Assembly: GCA_022510565.1 (NCBI GenBank)
Contig: JAFLTE010000004.1
Span: forward strand, 1 to 64,000
From: Lachnospiraceae bacterium
Lineage (GTDB): Bacteria > Bacillota > Clostridia > Lachnospirales > Lachnospiraceae
Length of the DNA: 64,000 nt
Direction of reading: 5' to 3'
Shown: positions 28,260 through 36,840 of the stretch, piece after piece
How the letters are laid out: every line of letters begins with the position of its first letter
Position numbering within the stretch: the stretch's first letter is position 1
Translations under genes and position numbers: made by a program
Notes under the pieces: model-generated
What the model was told of the DNA's origin: nothing
Databases searched by the model: none
Seen by the model: the letters and a program-made list of their open reading frames with translations, nothing else

Positions 28260-28287
28260 TCCATTACAAAAAAGATGAGGTATGATC

Positions 28288-29706
28288 ATGAAAGCCTTAC
28301 AAATAGATAAAGGCAGTCAACTTAACACGGAGTGGGAGTTCTCGGCAGTTGTACAGAATGAGAAGGAGGCCAATCAATATGCCGCCAAGGGTTTGAGCGT
28401 ATGTGCCATTATCGCCGCGATTGCATGGTTTTTAGATTGGATACATATTTTTATTGTTCCCGCAGAAATTATGAATTTAGCAATGCCGATGGTGATTTTG
28501 TTTTTTCTGTTGCCGACCCTGATTTGTAAGATAACGGGCGGCGAAAAGCCATGGGTTAAATATGCGGTGATGTTTAGCGGTATTTTAGCCATCTTTGTTC
28601 TCTCCAGCGCCATGTCCAAGCACGGTGTTCTGACATGGACGCTGCCCCTTATGCTAAGCTGTCATTATTATTCCCCTAAGTTGACTAAAATGACGCTTGT
28701 CTTGTCGTGGATATTTTTCTTACCGTCCCTTTATATTGCCCTGTTTTTCGGAGAATGGGATCAGAATCTGTTGAATGCGGGTTACTACAGTGGGGAGCGG
28801 ATAGTTACATCTCAAAACGTTTATGAGACAACACTCTATTTTGTGTTTACGAGAATATTTATGCTTTTGGGAATTTCCGTAATCTGTACCACGCTGTCGA
28901 AGAGAACAAGACTTATTTTCAGGCGACAGATTGCAGACAGCGAGGAGCATCAGCGCATCTCTACGGAGCTTGATGTGGCGGCACAGATTCAGGCGGATAT
29001 GTTGCCGAGTATTTTCCCCGCTTTTCCGGAGAGACCGGAGTTTGACATCTATGCGACGATGAATCCCGCTAAGGAAGTGGGCGGAGATTTCTATGATTTC
29101 TTTATGTTGGATAACAAGCATCTTGCCATTGTCATGGCGGATGTATCCGGCAAGGGCGTTCCGGCTTCTCTTTTCATGGTGATTGGCAAGACCCTGATTA
29201 AGGACCATACAAAACCTAAGAGGGATTTGGGGGAGGTTTTTACCGAGGTAAATGACATTCTGTGTGAATCCAACAGTTCGGGATTGTTTATCACGGCGTT
29301 TGAAGGTGTGCTCAATCTGGTGACGGGGGAGTTCCGTTTCGTCAATGCGGGACATGAGATGCCTTTTATTGCGAAAGCGGGCGGTGTTTATGAGCCTTAT
29401 AAGATTAAAGCGGGCTTTGTGCTTGCGGGCATGGAAGGAATGAAGTACACAGGGGGCAGCATGCAGCTTGCGCCCGGAGACAAAATCTTTCAGTACACAG
29501 ACGGCGTGACGGAAGCGACGAATGCCGCACAAGAGCTTTACGGTATGGAGAGATTGGAAAAAGTCCTTGCGAAGAATACCGCGCTGTCGCCGACAGAACT
29601 TCTGGCAGTCGTGAAAACAGATATCGATGCTTTCGTGGGGGAAGCACCGCAGTTTGATGATATTACCATGCTCTGTGTGGAATATCTGAAAGCAATGCCG
29701 CAATAA
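28288..29706 (+). CDS. Membrane PP2C/SpoIIE-type serine phosphatase (first of tandem pair)
   Basis: RsbU-like regulator: about six membrane segments in the first ~200 residues, a coiled linker ending AAQIQADMLPSIFP, and a SpoIIE/PP2C phosphatase domain with PAKEVGGDFYDFF, MADVSGKGVPA, YTDGVTEATN and PQFDDITML supplying the metal-binding Asp residues. Such enzymes dephosphorylate anti-sigma-factor antagonists. No sigma or anti-sigma gene is in the window. An ATG two codons upstream is in frame; the GAGG at 28277-28280 favours 28288. The gene is a tandem duplicate of the next one, very similar throughout the catalytic half. Confidence 0.9.
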   Translation: MKALQIDKGSQLNTEWEFSAVVQNEKEANQYAAKGLSVCAIIAAIAWFLDWIHIFIVPAEIMNLAMPMVILFFLLPTLICKITGGEKPWVKYAVMFSGILAIFVLSSAMSKHGVLTWTLPLMLSCHYYSPKLTKMTLVLSWIFFLPSLYIALFFGEWDQNLLNAGYYSGERIVTSQNVYETTLYFVFTRIFMLLGISVICTTLSKRTRLIFRRQIADSEEHQRISTELDVAAQIQADMLPSIFPAFPERPEFDIYATMNPAKEVGGDFYDFFMLDNKHLAIVMADVSGKGVPASLFMVIGKTLIKDHTKPKRDLGEVFTEVNDILCESNSSGLFITAFEGVLNLVTGEFRFVNAGHEMPFIAKAGGVYEPYKIKAGFVLAGMEGMKYTGGSMQLAPGDKIFQYTDGVTEATNAAQELYGMERLEKVLAKNTALSPTELLAVVKTDIDAFVGEAPQFDDITMLCVEYLKAMPQ

Positions 29707-29720
29707 TGGGGAATAAAATA

Positions 29721-31136
29721 ATGAAACTAAAGACGAAAAAGCGTGAGAAAGATTTTAATATGAAAGAAGAATTCTCGGCAATACACCAGAATGAGGTCGA
29801 GGCAAACCTGTATGTGGCGAAGAGTCTGGCCGCATGTTCCAGTGTCGGAGCGTTTCTGTGGATTTTGGATGTTTTAGGAGTATTTCCGATTCCTCTGCTT
29901 ATCATGAGTATCGGTGTAGCGGTTCTGGTCATCGCTTATCTGACACCGGCGATTCTTTGTAAGCTGACGGGCGGAGAGCCTCCGTGGGTAAAACACGTTG
30001 GAGTTTTATGCAGTGTGGTAGGTGTTTTCGCCATATCCAGCACATTGTCCAAGCATGGACCGCTGTTGTGGACGCTGCCCATCATTTTAAGCTGTCACTA
30101 TTATTCCAAGAAACTGACAAGAATAGCTCTGGTGGAGTCGATGATTTTGTTTCCGATTTCCGTTATTATAGGGCTGTACTACGGTGAATGGGATACCGCC
30201 ATGTTGAATGCTCCTTACTATTCAGGACCCAGAATCATTACTAAGCAGATTTTATATGAATCGGTTATGTTTTTCGCATTTCCGAGAACACTTGTGTTGT
30301 TTGGAGAAAGTTTTATCTGTACGTCACTGGCAGAGCGGACAAGAACGCTTCTGAAACGACAGATCGCGGAGAGTCAGGCGCGTAATCGCATTTCCATGGA
30401 GCTGGATGTGGCGACACAGATTCAGGCGGATATGCTGCCGAGTATTTTTCCTGCTTTTCCGGACAGACCGGAGTTTGATATCTATGCGATGATGAATCCC
30501 GCTAAAGAAGTGGGCGGTGACTTCTACGATTTCTTTATGGTAGACGACAGGCATCTTGCCATCGTCATGGCGGATGTGTCCGGCAAGGGTGTGCCCGCAG
30601 CGCTTTTCATGGTAATCGGTAAGACCTTGATTAAAGATCACACCAAGTCGGGACGGGATTTGGGAGAGGTATTCACCGAGGTGAATGACATTCTTTGTGA
30701 ATCCAACAACGAAGGGTTGTTTATTACGGCATTCGAAGGTATTCTTGACCTTGTGACCGGAGAGTTCCTCTTTGTCAATGCAGGACACGAACTGCCTTTT
30801 ATCGCAAGGGATGGCAGTGCATATGAGCCTCGCAAGATTCGCCCGGGCTTCGTGCTTGCGGGTATGGAAGGAACGCAGTACGCAGGCGGCAGTATGCAGC
30901 TTAAGCCCGGCGATAAGATTTTCCAGTATACAGACGGCGTGACGGAAGCAACAAACGCCGCGCAGGAGCTTTACGGTATGGCGCGACTGGGAGAAGTTCT
31001 TAAGAAGAATACTTTCCTGCCGCCGAAGGAGCTTTTAGAGGCTGTGAAAGCGGATATTGATGCTTTTGTGGGCGATGCACCACAGTTTGACGATATCACA
31101 ATGTTGTGCGTGGAATATCTGGACAGAATGAAATAA
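29721..31136 (+). CDS. Membrane PP2C/SpoIIE-type serine phosphatase (second of tandem pair)
   Basis: Same architecture as the preceding protein: N-terminal membrane bundle (with the shared KHG-x-L-x-WTLP and LSCHYYS segments), ATQIQADMLPSIFP linker and a complete SpoIIE phosphatase domain (VGGDFYDFF, DVSGKGVPAALF, TDGVTEATN, PQFDDITML). The membrane halves differ more than the catalytic halves, which suggests different input signals for one output. An ATG at 29706 overlaps the previous stop, but GGGG at 29708-29711 fits the ATG at 29721. It is followed 19 bp later by the second LytTR regulator, so phosphatases and two-component genes probably form one operon. Confidence 0.9.
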   Translation: MKLKTKKREKDFNMKEEFSAIHQNEVEANLYVAKSLAACSSVGAFLWILDVLGVFPIPLLIMSIGVAVLVIAYLTPAILCKLTGGEPPWVKHVGVLCSVVGVFAISSTLSKHGPLLWTLPIILSCHYYSKKLTRIALVESMILFPISVIIGLYYGEWDTAMLNAPYYSGPRIITKQILYESVMFFAFPRTLVLFGESFICTSLAERTRTLLKRQIAESQARNRISMELDVATQIQADMLPSIFPAFPDRPEFDIYAMMNPAKEVGGDFYDFFMVDDRHLAIVMADVSGKGVPAALFMVIGKTLIKDHTKSGRDLGEVFTEVNDILCESNNEGLFITAFEGILDLVTGEFLFVNAGHELPFIARDGSAYEPRKIRPGFVLAGMEGTQYAGGSMQLKPGDKIFQYTDGVTEATNAAQELYGMARLGEVLKKNTFLPPKELLEAVKADIDAFVGDAPQFDDITMLCVEYLDRMK

Positions 31137-31155
31137 TGATAGAGGGGTACGCAAG

Positions 31156-31902
31156 GTGTATCTGATAGCAATCTGTGATGATGAATTTACAGAAATAACC
31201 AATACGGAAAAAATGTTGAGTGATTACAGAGCGGGACACCTTATGAAAGTGTATCCTGAGATAGATTTTGAAATGGCGCACTTTACGGATGCTGACGAAC
31301 TTCTGCGCAAAGTCAGGGAAGAGGGGTATGTGCCGGATTTGATTCTGATGGACATCTATATGCAGTCCAAGACGGGAATCGAAGCAGCTAAAGAGCTTCG
31401 GGATATGGGAAAGCAAAGCAGGATCATTTTTCTTACTGCATCGAAAGAGCATGCATTGGATGCTTTTCGTGTAGATGCGATGCAATATCTCGTTAAGCCT
31501 GTTATGGCAAAAGAATTGTATGCACTTCTCGACAAAATCTTTGCAGACGTGGAGGCGCAAAAGCGAAAATACGTGATTGTACAGGCGGATAAGAAGGTCT
31601 GTAGGATTGCAGTGCAGGATATCATATACTGTGAGGCGCAGAGGAAGAGTCAACAATTGTCTTTGTCGAATGGTGCCGTGCTTTGTCTGCATATGAGCAT
31701 GACCGGACTGGAGGAATTGCTTTCCGAGTTCCCTGAGATTGTCAGGGTAGGTAAAAGTTATATTATTAATTTGAAACACGTGGAGAGCATAAACGGGCCG
31801 GAATTGCAGATGGATAACGGTGAGAAGTTATATGTGCCGAGAGGAGTCCATCAGTTCTTGAGGGAGCAGTATTTTAGCTACTACACGGAGGGGTTGTCGT
31901 GA
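31156..31902 (+). CDS. LytTR-family response regulator (second copy)
   Basis: Receiver plus LytTR DNA-binding domain, 248 residues, starting with GTG behind GAGGGG at 31142-31147. Acidic pocket CDDE, phosphoacceptor D66 in LILMDIYMQS, Lys K114 in YLVKP, then EAQRKSQQ and IVRVGKSYIINLKHVES of the LytTR domain. It overlaps the kinase gene by 4 nt. Very similar to the regulator at 1799-2527, including the LSDY and HMSM-GLEEL segments, so target sites may overlap. The heterodimeric ABC exporter gene starts 30 bp after the kinase and is a likely target. Confidence 0.92.
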   Translation: MYLIAICDDEFTEITNTEKMLSDYRAGHLMKVYPEIDFEMAHFTDADELLRKVREEGYVPDLILMDIYMQSKTGIEAAKELRDMGKQSRIIFLTASKEHALDAFRVDAMQYLVKPVMAKELYALLDKIFADVEAQKRKYVIVQADKKVCRIAVQDIIYCEAQRKSQQLSLSNGAVLCLHMSMTGLEELLSEFPEIVRVGKSYIINLKHVESINGPELQMDNGEKLYVPRGVHQFLREQYFSYYTEGLS

Positions 31903-33206
31903 ACGCGGTGATAACCAACTTGATTAACAATGTATTTCATGGAATCTGGTTCTGCTTCATCGTGCCGGAGCCGAAGCACAGCCGTAAGAATACCGTGCTC
32001 ATTGTGATTGCAACCACGGTGTTTACTGAGTGTATTTCATTGTTCCTTTTTTATATGCGCTATACCGGAATAGCGTCTTATGAAACGATCTCTATTTCTG
32101 TGAGCTATTTGGTTGGATATTTAGCGGCTGTGATTGTTTATGTCATAGTGCATATTTTTTTCGTTTCCGCATCTCATCCGGCGAAATCGCTGTTTCTCGT
32201 TGCTGCATACTTCAGCCTGTGGGCTGCTATTTACTGCATAATATCCTTGATCACAGATACCTATACGGGAGCGGGTAATATGGTTATCTGGGGGCTGCGC
32301 ATCGGATTGAACCTTCTTTTTCTAATTCCGTATCTGCTTTTCTTCCGGAAACGCCTTTTTCAGATGTATAAAGAAATAAAGAGCGGATATTGGATGATTG
32401 CTACGCTGTCGCTTATGTGCTTTGGTATGCAGAGTACTTTATTATTTTATAATAATAGAATGCAGAATCGACAGGCTTTCTTTGTGATGCTCATGCTGGC
32501 TTACTTCGGTTTTATGGCAGCGGTGTATGTGATGTTGTTCCGGTATATGTCACAATCGGGGTATACCTATCGGATGAGACAGCTTGAACTCAATGAGAAG
32601 TTTTTGTTGGCGCAGATAGATTCCTATGAGAAGATGGCGGAAAATGCCAGACAGACACGACATGACTTCAGACATCATAATATGGTAGTTATGGAATATG
32701 CTAAGAACAAAGACTATCAGGGTATTCTGCAATATCTTCAGGAGTATGAGGAGAAGGAAACGGAGAAGTATGTAGGTACGTTCTGTAAAAATCATGCTGT
32801 GGACACAGTTTTGGCGGCTTACGTGAGCAGATGCGGACATAACGGAATCACTGTAGACACGGATATCCGTCTGGATGATATTGTGTCTGTCTCTGATTTT
32901 GATTTAGTGACTATTCTTGGAAATATTTTAGAGAATGCCGTGAACGGCTGTATGAAGGTGGAGGGAAAGCGCAGAGTCGAAATCTCTATCGGACAGAAAG
33001 AACATAAACTGATTATAGTCTGTAGAAATACCTGTGTACGTGACGTTTTGTTTGAGAACGGATTACCTCAGAGCAGAGAGCATGACGGCATAGGGGTGGA
33101 GAGTATTCTGAACACGATTGCAAAATATAGCGGTGATGTGGATTTTTCTGCGTCGGACGGCATCTTTGTCTGTCGGGTGATAATAAACGATAAAAAGAGT
33201 GGCTGA
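31899..33206 (+). CDS. GHKL sensor histidine kinase (second copy)
   Basis: Membrane sensor with about six N-terminal helices, phosphoacceptor H255 in RHDFRHH, N-box ILENAVNGC and G-box DGIGVES. It begins with GTG, coupled to the regulator stop (GTGA). Paralogue of the kinase at 2524; the catalytic region is nearly identical, while the membrane half diverges outside the VPEPKHSRK block. The downstream ABC exporter suggests it senses a peptide or toxic compound, as in BceS- or AgrC-like systems, but this is inference only. Confidence 0.9.
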   Translation: MNAVITNLINNVFHGIWFCFIVPEPKHSRKNTVLIVIATTVFTECISLFLFYMRYTGIASYETISISVSYLVGYLAAVIVYVIVHIFFVSASHPAKSLFLVAAYFSLWAAIYCIISLITDTYTGAGNMVIWGLRIGLNLLFLIPYLLFFRKRLFQMYKEIKSGYWMIATLSLMCFGMQSTLLFYNNRMQNRQAFFVMLMLAYFGFMAAVYVMLFRYMSQSGYTYRMRQLELNEKFLLAQIDSYEKMAENARQTRHDFRHHNMVVMEYAKNKDYQGILQYLQEYEEKETEKYVGTFCKNHAVDTVLAAYVSRCGHNGITVDTDIRLDDIVSVSDFDLVTILGNILENAVNGCMKVEGKRRVEISIGQKEHKLIIVCRNTCVRDVLFENGLPQSREHDGIGVESILNTIAKYSGDVDFSASDGIFVCRVIINDKKSG

Positions 33207-33235
33207 CAGTGCTGTTCGTAGGAGTGTAAGGAGTT

Positions 33236-34960
33236 ATGGGCAGATATTTAAAAAAATATTGGTTGTTCTTTATATTGGCACCTCTTTTTATGTTGGGTGA
33301 GGTGAGTATGGATTTGCTGCAGCCGAGGCTGATGGCTGATATTGTGGACGAGGGAGTGCTGGGTCTGTCAAGCGGTGGCGTGGGAGACATGGGACTTGTC
33401 ATACATACCGGACTGAGGATGATCGGGTTGGTGCTGTTTGGTTGTTTCTGTGGCGTGATGTCCGGCGTGTTTGCTAATCTATGCAGTCAAAATTACGGCA
33501 ATGATATCAGAAAGGATGCCTTCCGCAAGGTAATGTCTTTTTCTTTTGAGCAGACGGACAGATTTTCGACGGGCTCGTTGATTACGAGGGTGACGAATGA
33601 TATCACGCAGGTACAGAATCTTGTATCCCAGTGTATCAGGGGATTTGTGCGGACTTTTTTGCTTTTTGCAGGTGGTATTTTATGTATGCTCACACTGGAC
33701 TTAAGTTTCGGAGTGGTGGTGGCTTGTGCGCTGCCGCTCATCATAGTCTGTGTGGCTTTTTTTATTGCCAAAGCGAATCCGATGTTTACGATATTGCAGG
33801 ATAAACTGGATGGGGTCAACAATGTGATGCAGGAGAATGTGTCGGGAACGAGGGTAGTTAAGGCTTACGTGAAAGAGGAGTATGAGAAGAAGCGTTTTGG
33901 TGCCGCCAACGGTGAATTAGTGGGTACGCAGTTAGACGTACTCTTACTCTTTTCGTACATGACGCCGATTATGAATATTATCCTTAACGTCTCCGTAGTG
34001 GCAGTCATTAAGGTAGGTGCCATAGAGGTGGGTGTGGGCAATGTATCGCCCGGCGACGTAATGGCCGCAATTACATACATTTCGCAGATTCTGAATGCGG
34101 TTATGCGCATGACCATGATATTTCAGACGGTATCCCGCGGCGCGGCTTCCGGCAGACGTATTAAAGAAGTATTGGCATGCGAGCCGTCGATTGCAGATGG
34201 AAATTATATGGGAGAGACAACCATCAAGGGCAAGGTGGAGTTTAAAGATGTCTCCTTTTCGTATTCCGGCATGGGAGGGGAGAAGGTAATCGAGCATTTC
34301 AGCCTGACGATTGAACCCGGAGAGACGCTCGGCATTCTGGGGGCTACGGGCTGCGGTAAATCCACACTGGTAAATCTGATTCCGCGCTTCTACGATGTTA
34401 CGGACGGTCAGGTATTGGTGGATGATGTGGATGTGAAAGAATATACTTTGAGTGCGCTGCGAAGAAAGGTAGCCATGGCGCTCCAGAAAAGTGAGATTTT
34501 CAGTACCACTATACGGGAAAACATCGCATGGGGAGACCCGCAGGCGGACGAAGACCGGATACGTCATGTGGCGGATGTGGCACAGGCACTTGAATTTATT
34601 GAAGGGAAAGAAGAGGGACTGGATATGCAGGTAGCGCAGGGCGGGCACAGCTTGTCCGGAGGACAGAAGCAGCGAGTGGCAATCAGCAGGGCAATTCTCA
34701 AGAATGCGGAAATTCTGATTTTTGATGATACCACCAGTGCACTTGATTTAAAGACAGAGGCAAAGCTGTATAAGGCTTTGAAAAAAGAGTATCCACATAT
34801 GACGAAGATCATCATTGCCCAGAGAATTGCCTCGGTGAAGGATGCGGACCGTATTGCGGTCATAGAGAACGGATGTCTGGCGGCTCTCGGAAACCATGAG
34901 GAGCTGATAGAGAACAGCGAAATATATCGTGATATTTATGATTCACAGCTCAAGAAATAG
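33236..34960 (+). CDS. Heterodimeric ABC exporter, subunit with degenerate ATPase site
   Basis: A 574-residue half-transporter: six membrane helices, then an ATPase domain with Walker A GATGCGKST, signature LSGGQKQR and Walker B ILIFDDTTSALD. The catalytic Glu is Asp and the switch His is Gln (IIAQRIAS), the pattern of the degenerate half of exporters such as TM287/288, BmrCD and LmrCD. The next gene supplies the consensus half. Two Shine-Dalgarno-like stretches precede the ATG (33220-33224 and 33228-33233); the nearer is very close. Likely exports drugs, lipids or peptides; possibly controlled by the LytTR pair just upstream. Confidence 0.92.
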   Translation: MGRYLKKYWLFFILAPLFMLGEVSMDLLQPRLMADIVDEGVLGLSSGGVGDMGLVIHTGLRMIGLVLFGCFCGVMSGVFANLCSQNYGNDIRKDAFRKVMSFSFEQTDRFSTGSLITRVTNDITQVQNLVSQCIRGFVRTFLLFAGGILCMLTLDLSFGVVVACALPLIIVCVAFFIAKANPMFTILQDKLDGVNNVMQENVSGTRVVKAYVKEEYEKKRFGAANGELVGTQLDVLLLFSYMTPIMNIILNVSVVAVIKVGAIEVGVGNVSPGDVMAAITYISQILNAVMRMTMIFQTVSRGAASGRRIKEVLACEPSIADGNYMGETTIKGKVEFKDVSFSYSGMGGEKVIEHFSLTIEPGETLGILGATGCGKSTLVNLIPRFYDVTDGQVLVDDVDVKEYTLSALRRKVAMALQKSEIFSTTIRENIAWGDPQADEDRIRHVADVAQALEFIEGKEEGLDMQVAQGGHSLSGGQKQRVAISRAILKNAEILIFDDTTSALDLKTEAKLYKALKKEYPHMTKIIIAQRIASVKDADRIAVIENGCLAALGNHEELIENSEIYRDIYDSQLKK

Positions 34961-34974
34961 AGAAGGGGAAGAAG

Positions 34975-36789
34975 ATGGCTGAGAAAAACGAACAGTCTAT
35001 GAGCAATTATAAAGTGCCGGGTATGCGCGGACCTCGCAACAGACAGGTAGAGAAGCCCAAGGAAGGCAGAAAAACGCTTGCTCGTCTGGTGGGATATTTT
35101 GCAGGTGAGAGGAAGACAGTGCTTTTTCTGCTTGCGGTAGTGTTTGTGACAGTGATTGCCTCGGTATATGCGCCGCGACTGCAAAGTGATGCTATAGACA
35201 GTATATCCGTGGGCGCTTTTGACAGACTGCCGCAGGTATTGTTTATCATGCTTGCGGTTTACGGATTACAGAGCATATGTACTTTCCTGCAGAGCAGGGA
35301 GAGCGCTGTCTTAAGCCAGAGTGTGGTGAAACGGATGCGGGAGGATTTGTTTGACTGTGTGGTAAATCTGCCGGTCAAATATATAGACGGGCATTCACAC
35401 GGAGACATTATGAGTCGTATGACAAACGATGTTGAAAATATCTCCAATACCGTTTCCCAGTCGCTCAGTTCCCTTTTTTCCGGTGTGCTGACGGTCATCG
35501 GCACGGTGGCGATGATGCTTTATCTGTGTCCGTCGCTGGCGCTTTTATCCTGCACTACCGTGCTTCTGACACTTGCGGCGACGAAGTTTTTATCACGTGC
35601 GATGCGCACCTTCTACCGTAAGCGGCAGGTACTTTTGGGAGCATTAAACGGAACGGTGGAGGAGATGGTAGGCGGGTATAAGACGGTAGTGGCATACGAA
35701 CGTCAGGAAGCTGTCATAGCGGAATTCAACAACACTGCCGACGAATTGACGAGAGCAGGCATTTTTGCGGAGATTCTGGGAGGTTCCATGGGTCCCGTAA
35801 TGAATGTAATCAACAATGTAGGTTTTGTCATTATTGCTGCTTTCGGTGGTTATTATGCGTTGAAGGGAGAAATCTCCATCGGCATCATTTCGGCATTTAT
35901 TGTCTATGCGAAACAGTTTGGGCGGCCTATTGATGAAATTGCACAGATTTATGGGCAGATTCAGACGGCGATTGCGGGGGCGGAGCGTGTATTTGCCATG
36001 ATTGATGAGCCCAGAGAGGATAAGTCCGGCAGCGGGAATATGGAGCATGCACAAGGGGTTATCACTTTTAAGAATATTAATTTTTCTTATGTCCCGGGGC
36101 AGCAGGTATTGCATGATTTTAATCTGGAAGTTCGGGCGGGGCATAAGATTGCGCTGGTAGGAGCAACCGGAAGCGGCAAAACAACGGTGGTTAATCTGCT
36201 GATGCGTTTCTACGACGTGGACAGCGGCGAGATTCTAATTGACGGAATCAATATTAAGGATATTGACTGTCGTCTGCTGCGGGAGAATACGGCGATTGTA
36301 CTGCAGGACACGGTACTTTTTGCGGACACTGTGCGGAATAACCTGAAATATTCCAAAGCGGAAGCGTCCGATGAGCAGATGGAGCAGGCAGCCAGGATGA
36401 GTAACTGTCATGACATGATACTTCGCTTAAAGGACGGATATGATACGATGCTGTCCGGAGAGGGTTACAATCTGTCCCAAGGGCAGAGGCAGTTGTTATC
36501 CATTGCCAGGGCATTTCTGGCACAGCCTAAGATTCTTATTCTGGATGAGGCTACTTCCAGCGTGGACACCCGTACCGAGAAAAGAATTCAGGATGCCATG
36601 GTGAAGTTGATGGAGAATCGGACCAGCCTGATTATTGCACATCGACTGTCCACAATACAGGATGCGGATTTTATCGTGGTTATGGACCGGGGCAGGATTA
36701 TCGAGACAGGCAACCATGAGGAATTGCTGCAAAAGCAGGGCAGGTATTATGAGCTGTATATGACGCAGTTTTCGGGTAATGCAATCTAA
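34975..36789 (+). CDS. Heterodimeric ABC exporter, catalytically complete subunit
   Basis: A 604-residue half-transporter with a ~40-residue basic N-terminal extension, six membrane helices and an ATPase domain with Walker A GATGSGKTT, Walker B ILILDEATSSVD (catalytic Glu present), and switch His in IIAHRLST. Its signature is LSQGQ instead of LSGGQ, as expected for the subunit whose signature faces the degenerate site. It starts 15 bp after its partner, with GAAGGGG as ribosome binding site. Together they make one asymmetric exporter. Confidence 0.92.
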   Translation: MAEKNEQSMSNYKVPGMRGPRNRQVEKPKEGRKTLARLVGYFAGERKTVLFLLAVVFVTVIASVYAPRLQSDAIDSISVGAFDRLPQVLFIMLAVYGLQSICTFLQSRESAVLSQSVVKRMREDLFDCVVNLPVKYIDGHSHGDIMSRMTNDVENISNTVSQSLSSLFSGVLTVIGTVAMMLYLCPSLALLSCTTVLLTLAATKFLSRAMRTFYRKRQVLLGALNGTVEEMVGGYKTVVAYERQEAVIAEFNNTADELTRAGIFAEILGGSMGPVMNVINNVGFVIIAAFGGYYALKGEISIGIISAFIVYAKQFGRPIDEIAQIYGQIQTAIAGAERVFAMIDEPREDKSGSGNMEHAQGVITFKNINFSYVPGQQVLHDFNLEVRAGHKIALVGATGSGKTTVVNLLMRFYDVDSGEILIDGINIKDIDCRLLRENTAIVLQDTVLFADTVRNNLKYSKAEASDEQMEQAARMSNCHDMILRLKDGYDTMLSGEGYNLSQGQRQLLSIARAFLAQPKILILDEATSSVDTRTEKRIQDAMVKLMENRTSLIIAHRLSTIQDADFIVVMDRGRIIETGNHEELLQKQGRYYELYMTQFSGNAI

Positions 36790-36840
36790 ATATCTTCGTA
36801 AGGAGAATGAAGGAAGAAAATGTGAGAGGAGAAATGTGGT

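Noticed and set aside
28720-29703. A 327-codon minus-strand frame over the first SpoIIE phosphatase
   Set aside because: It is a shadow of the phosphatase gene; its translation is rich in Arg, His and Cys and shows no motif.
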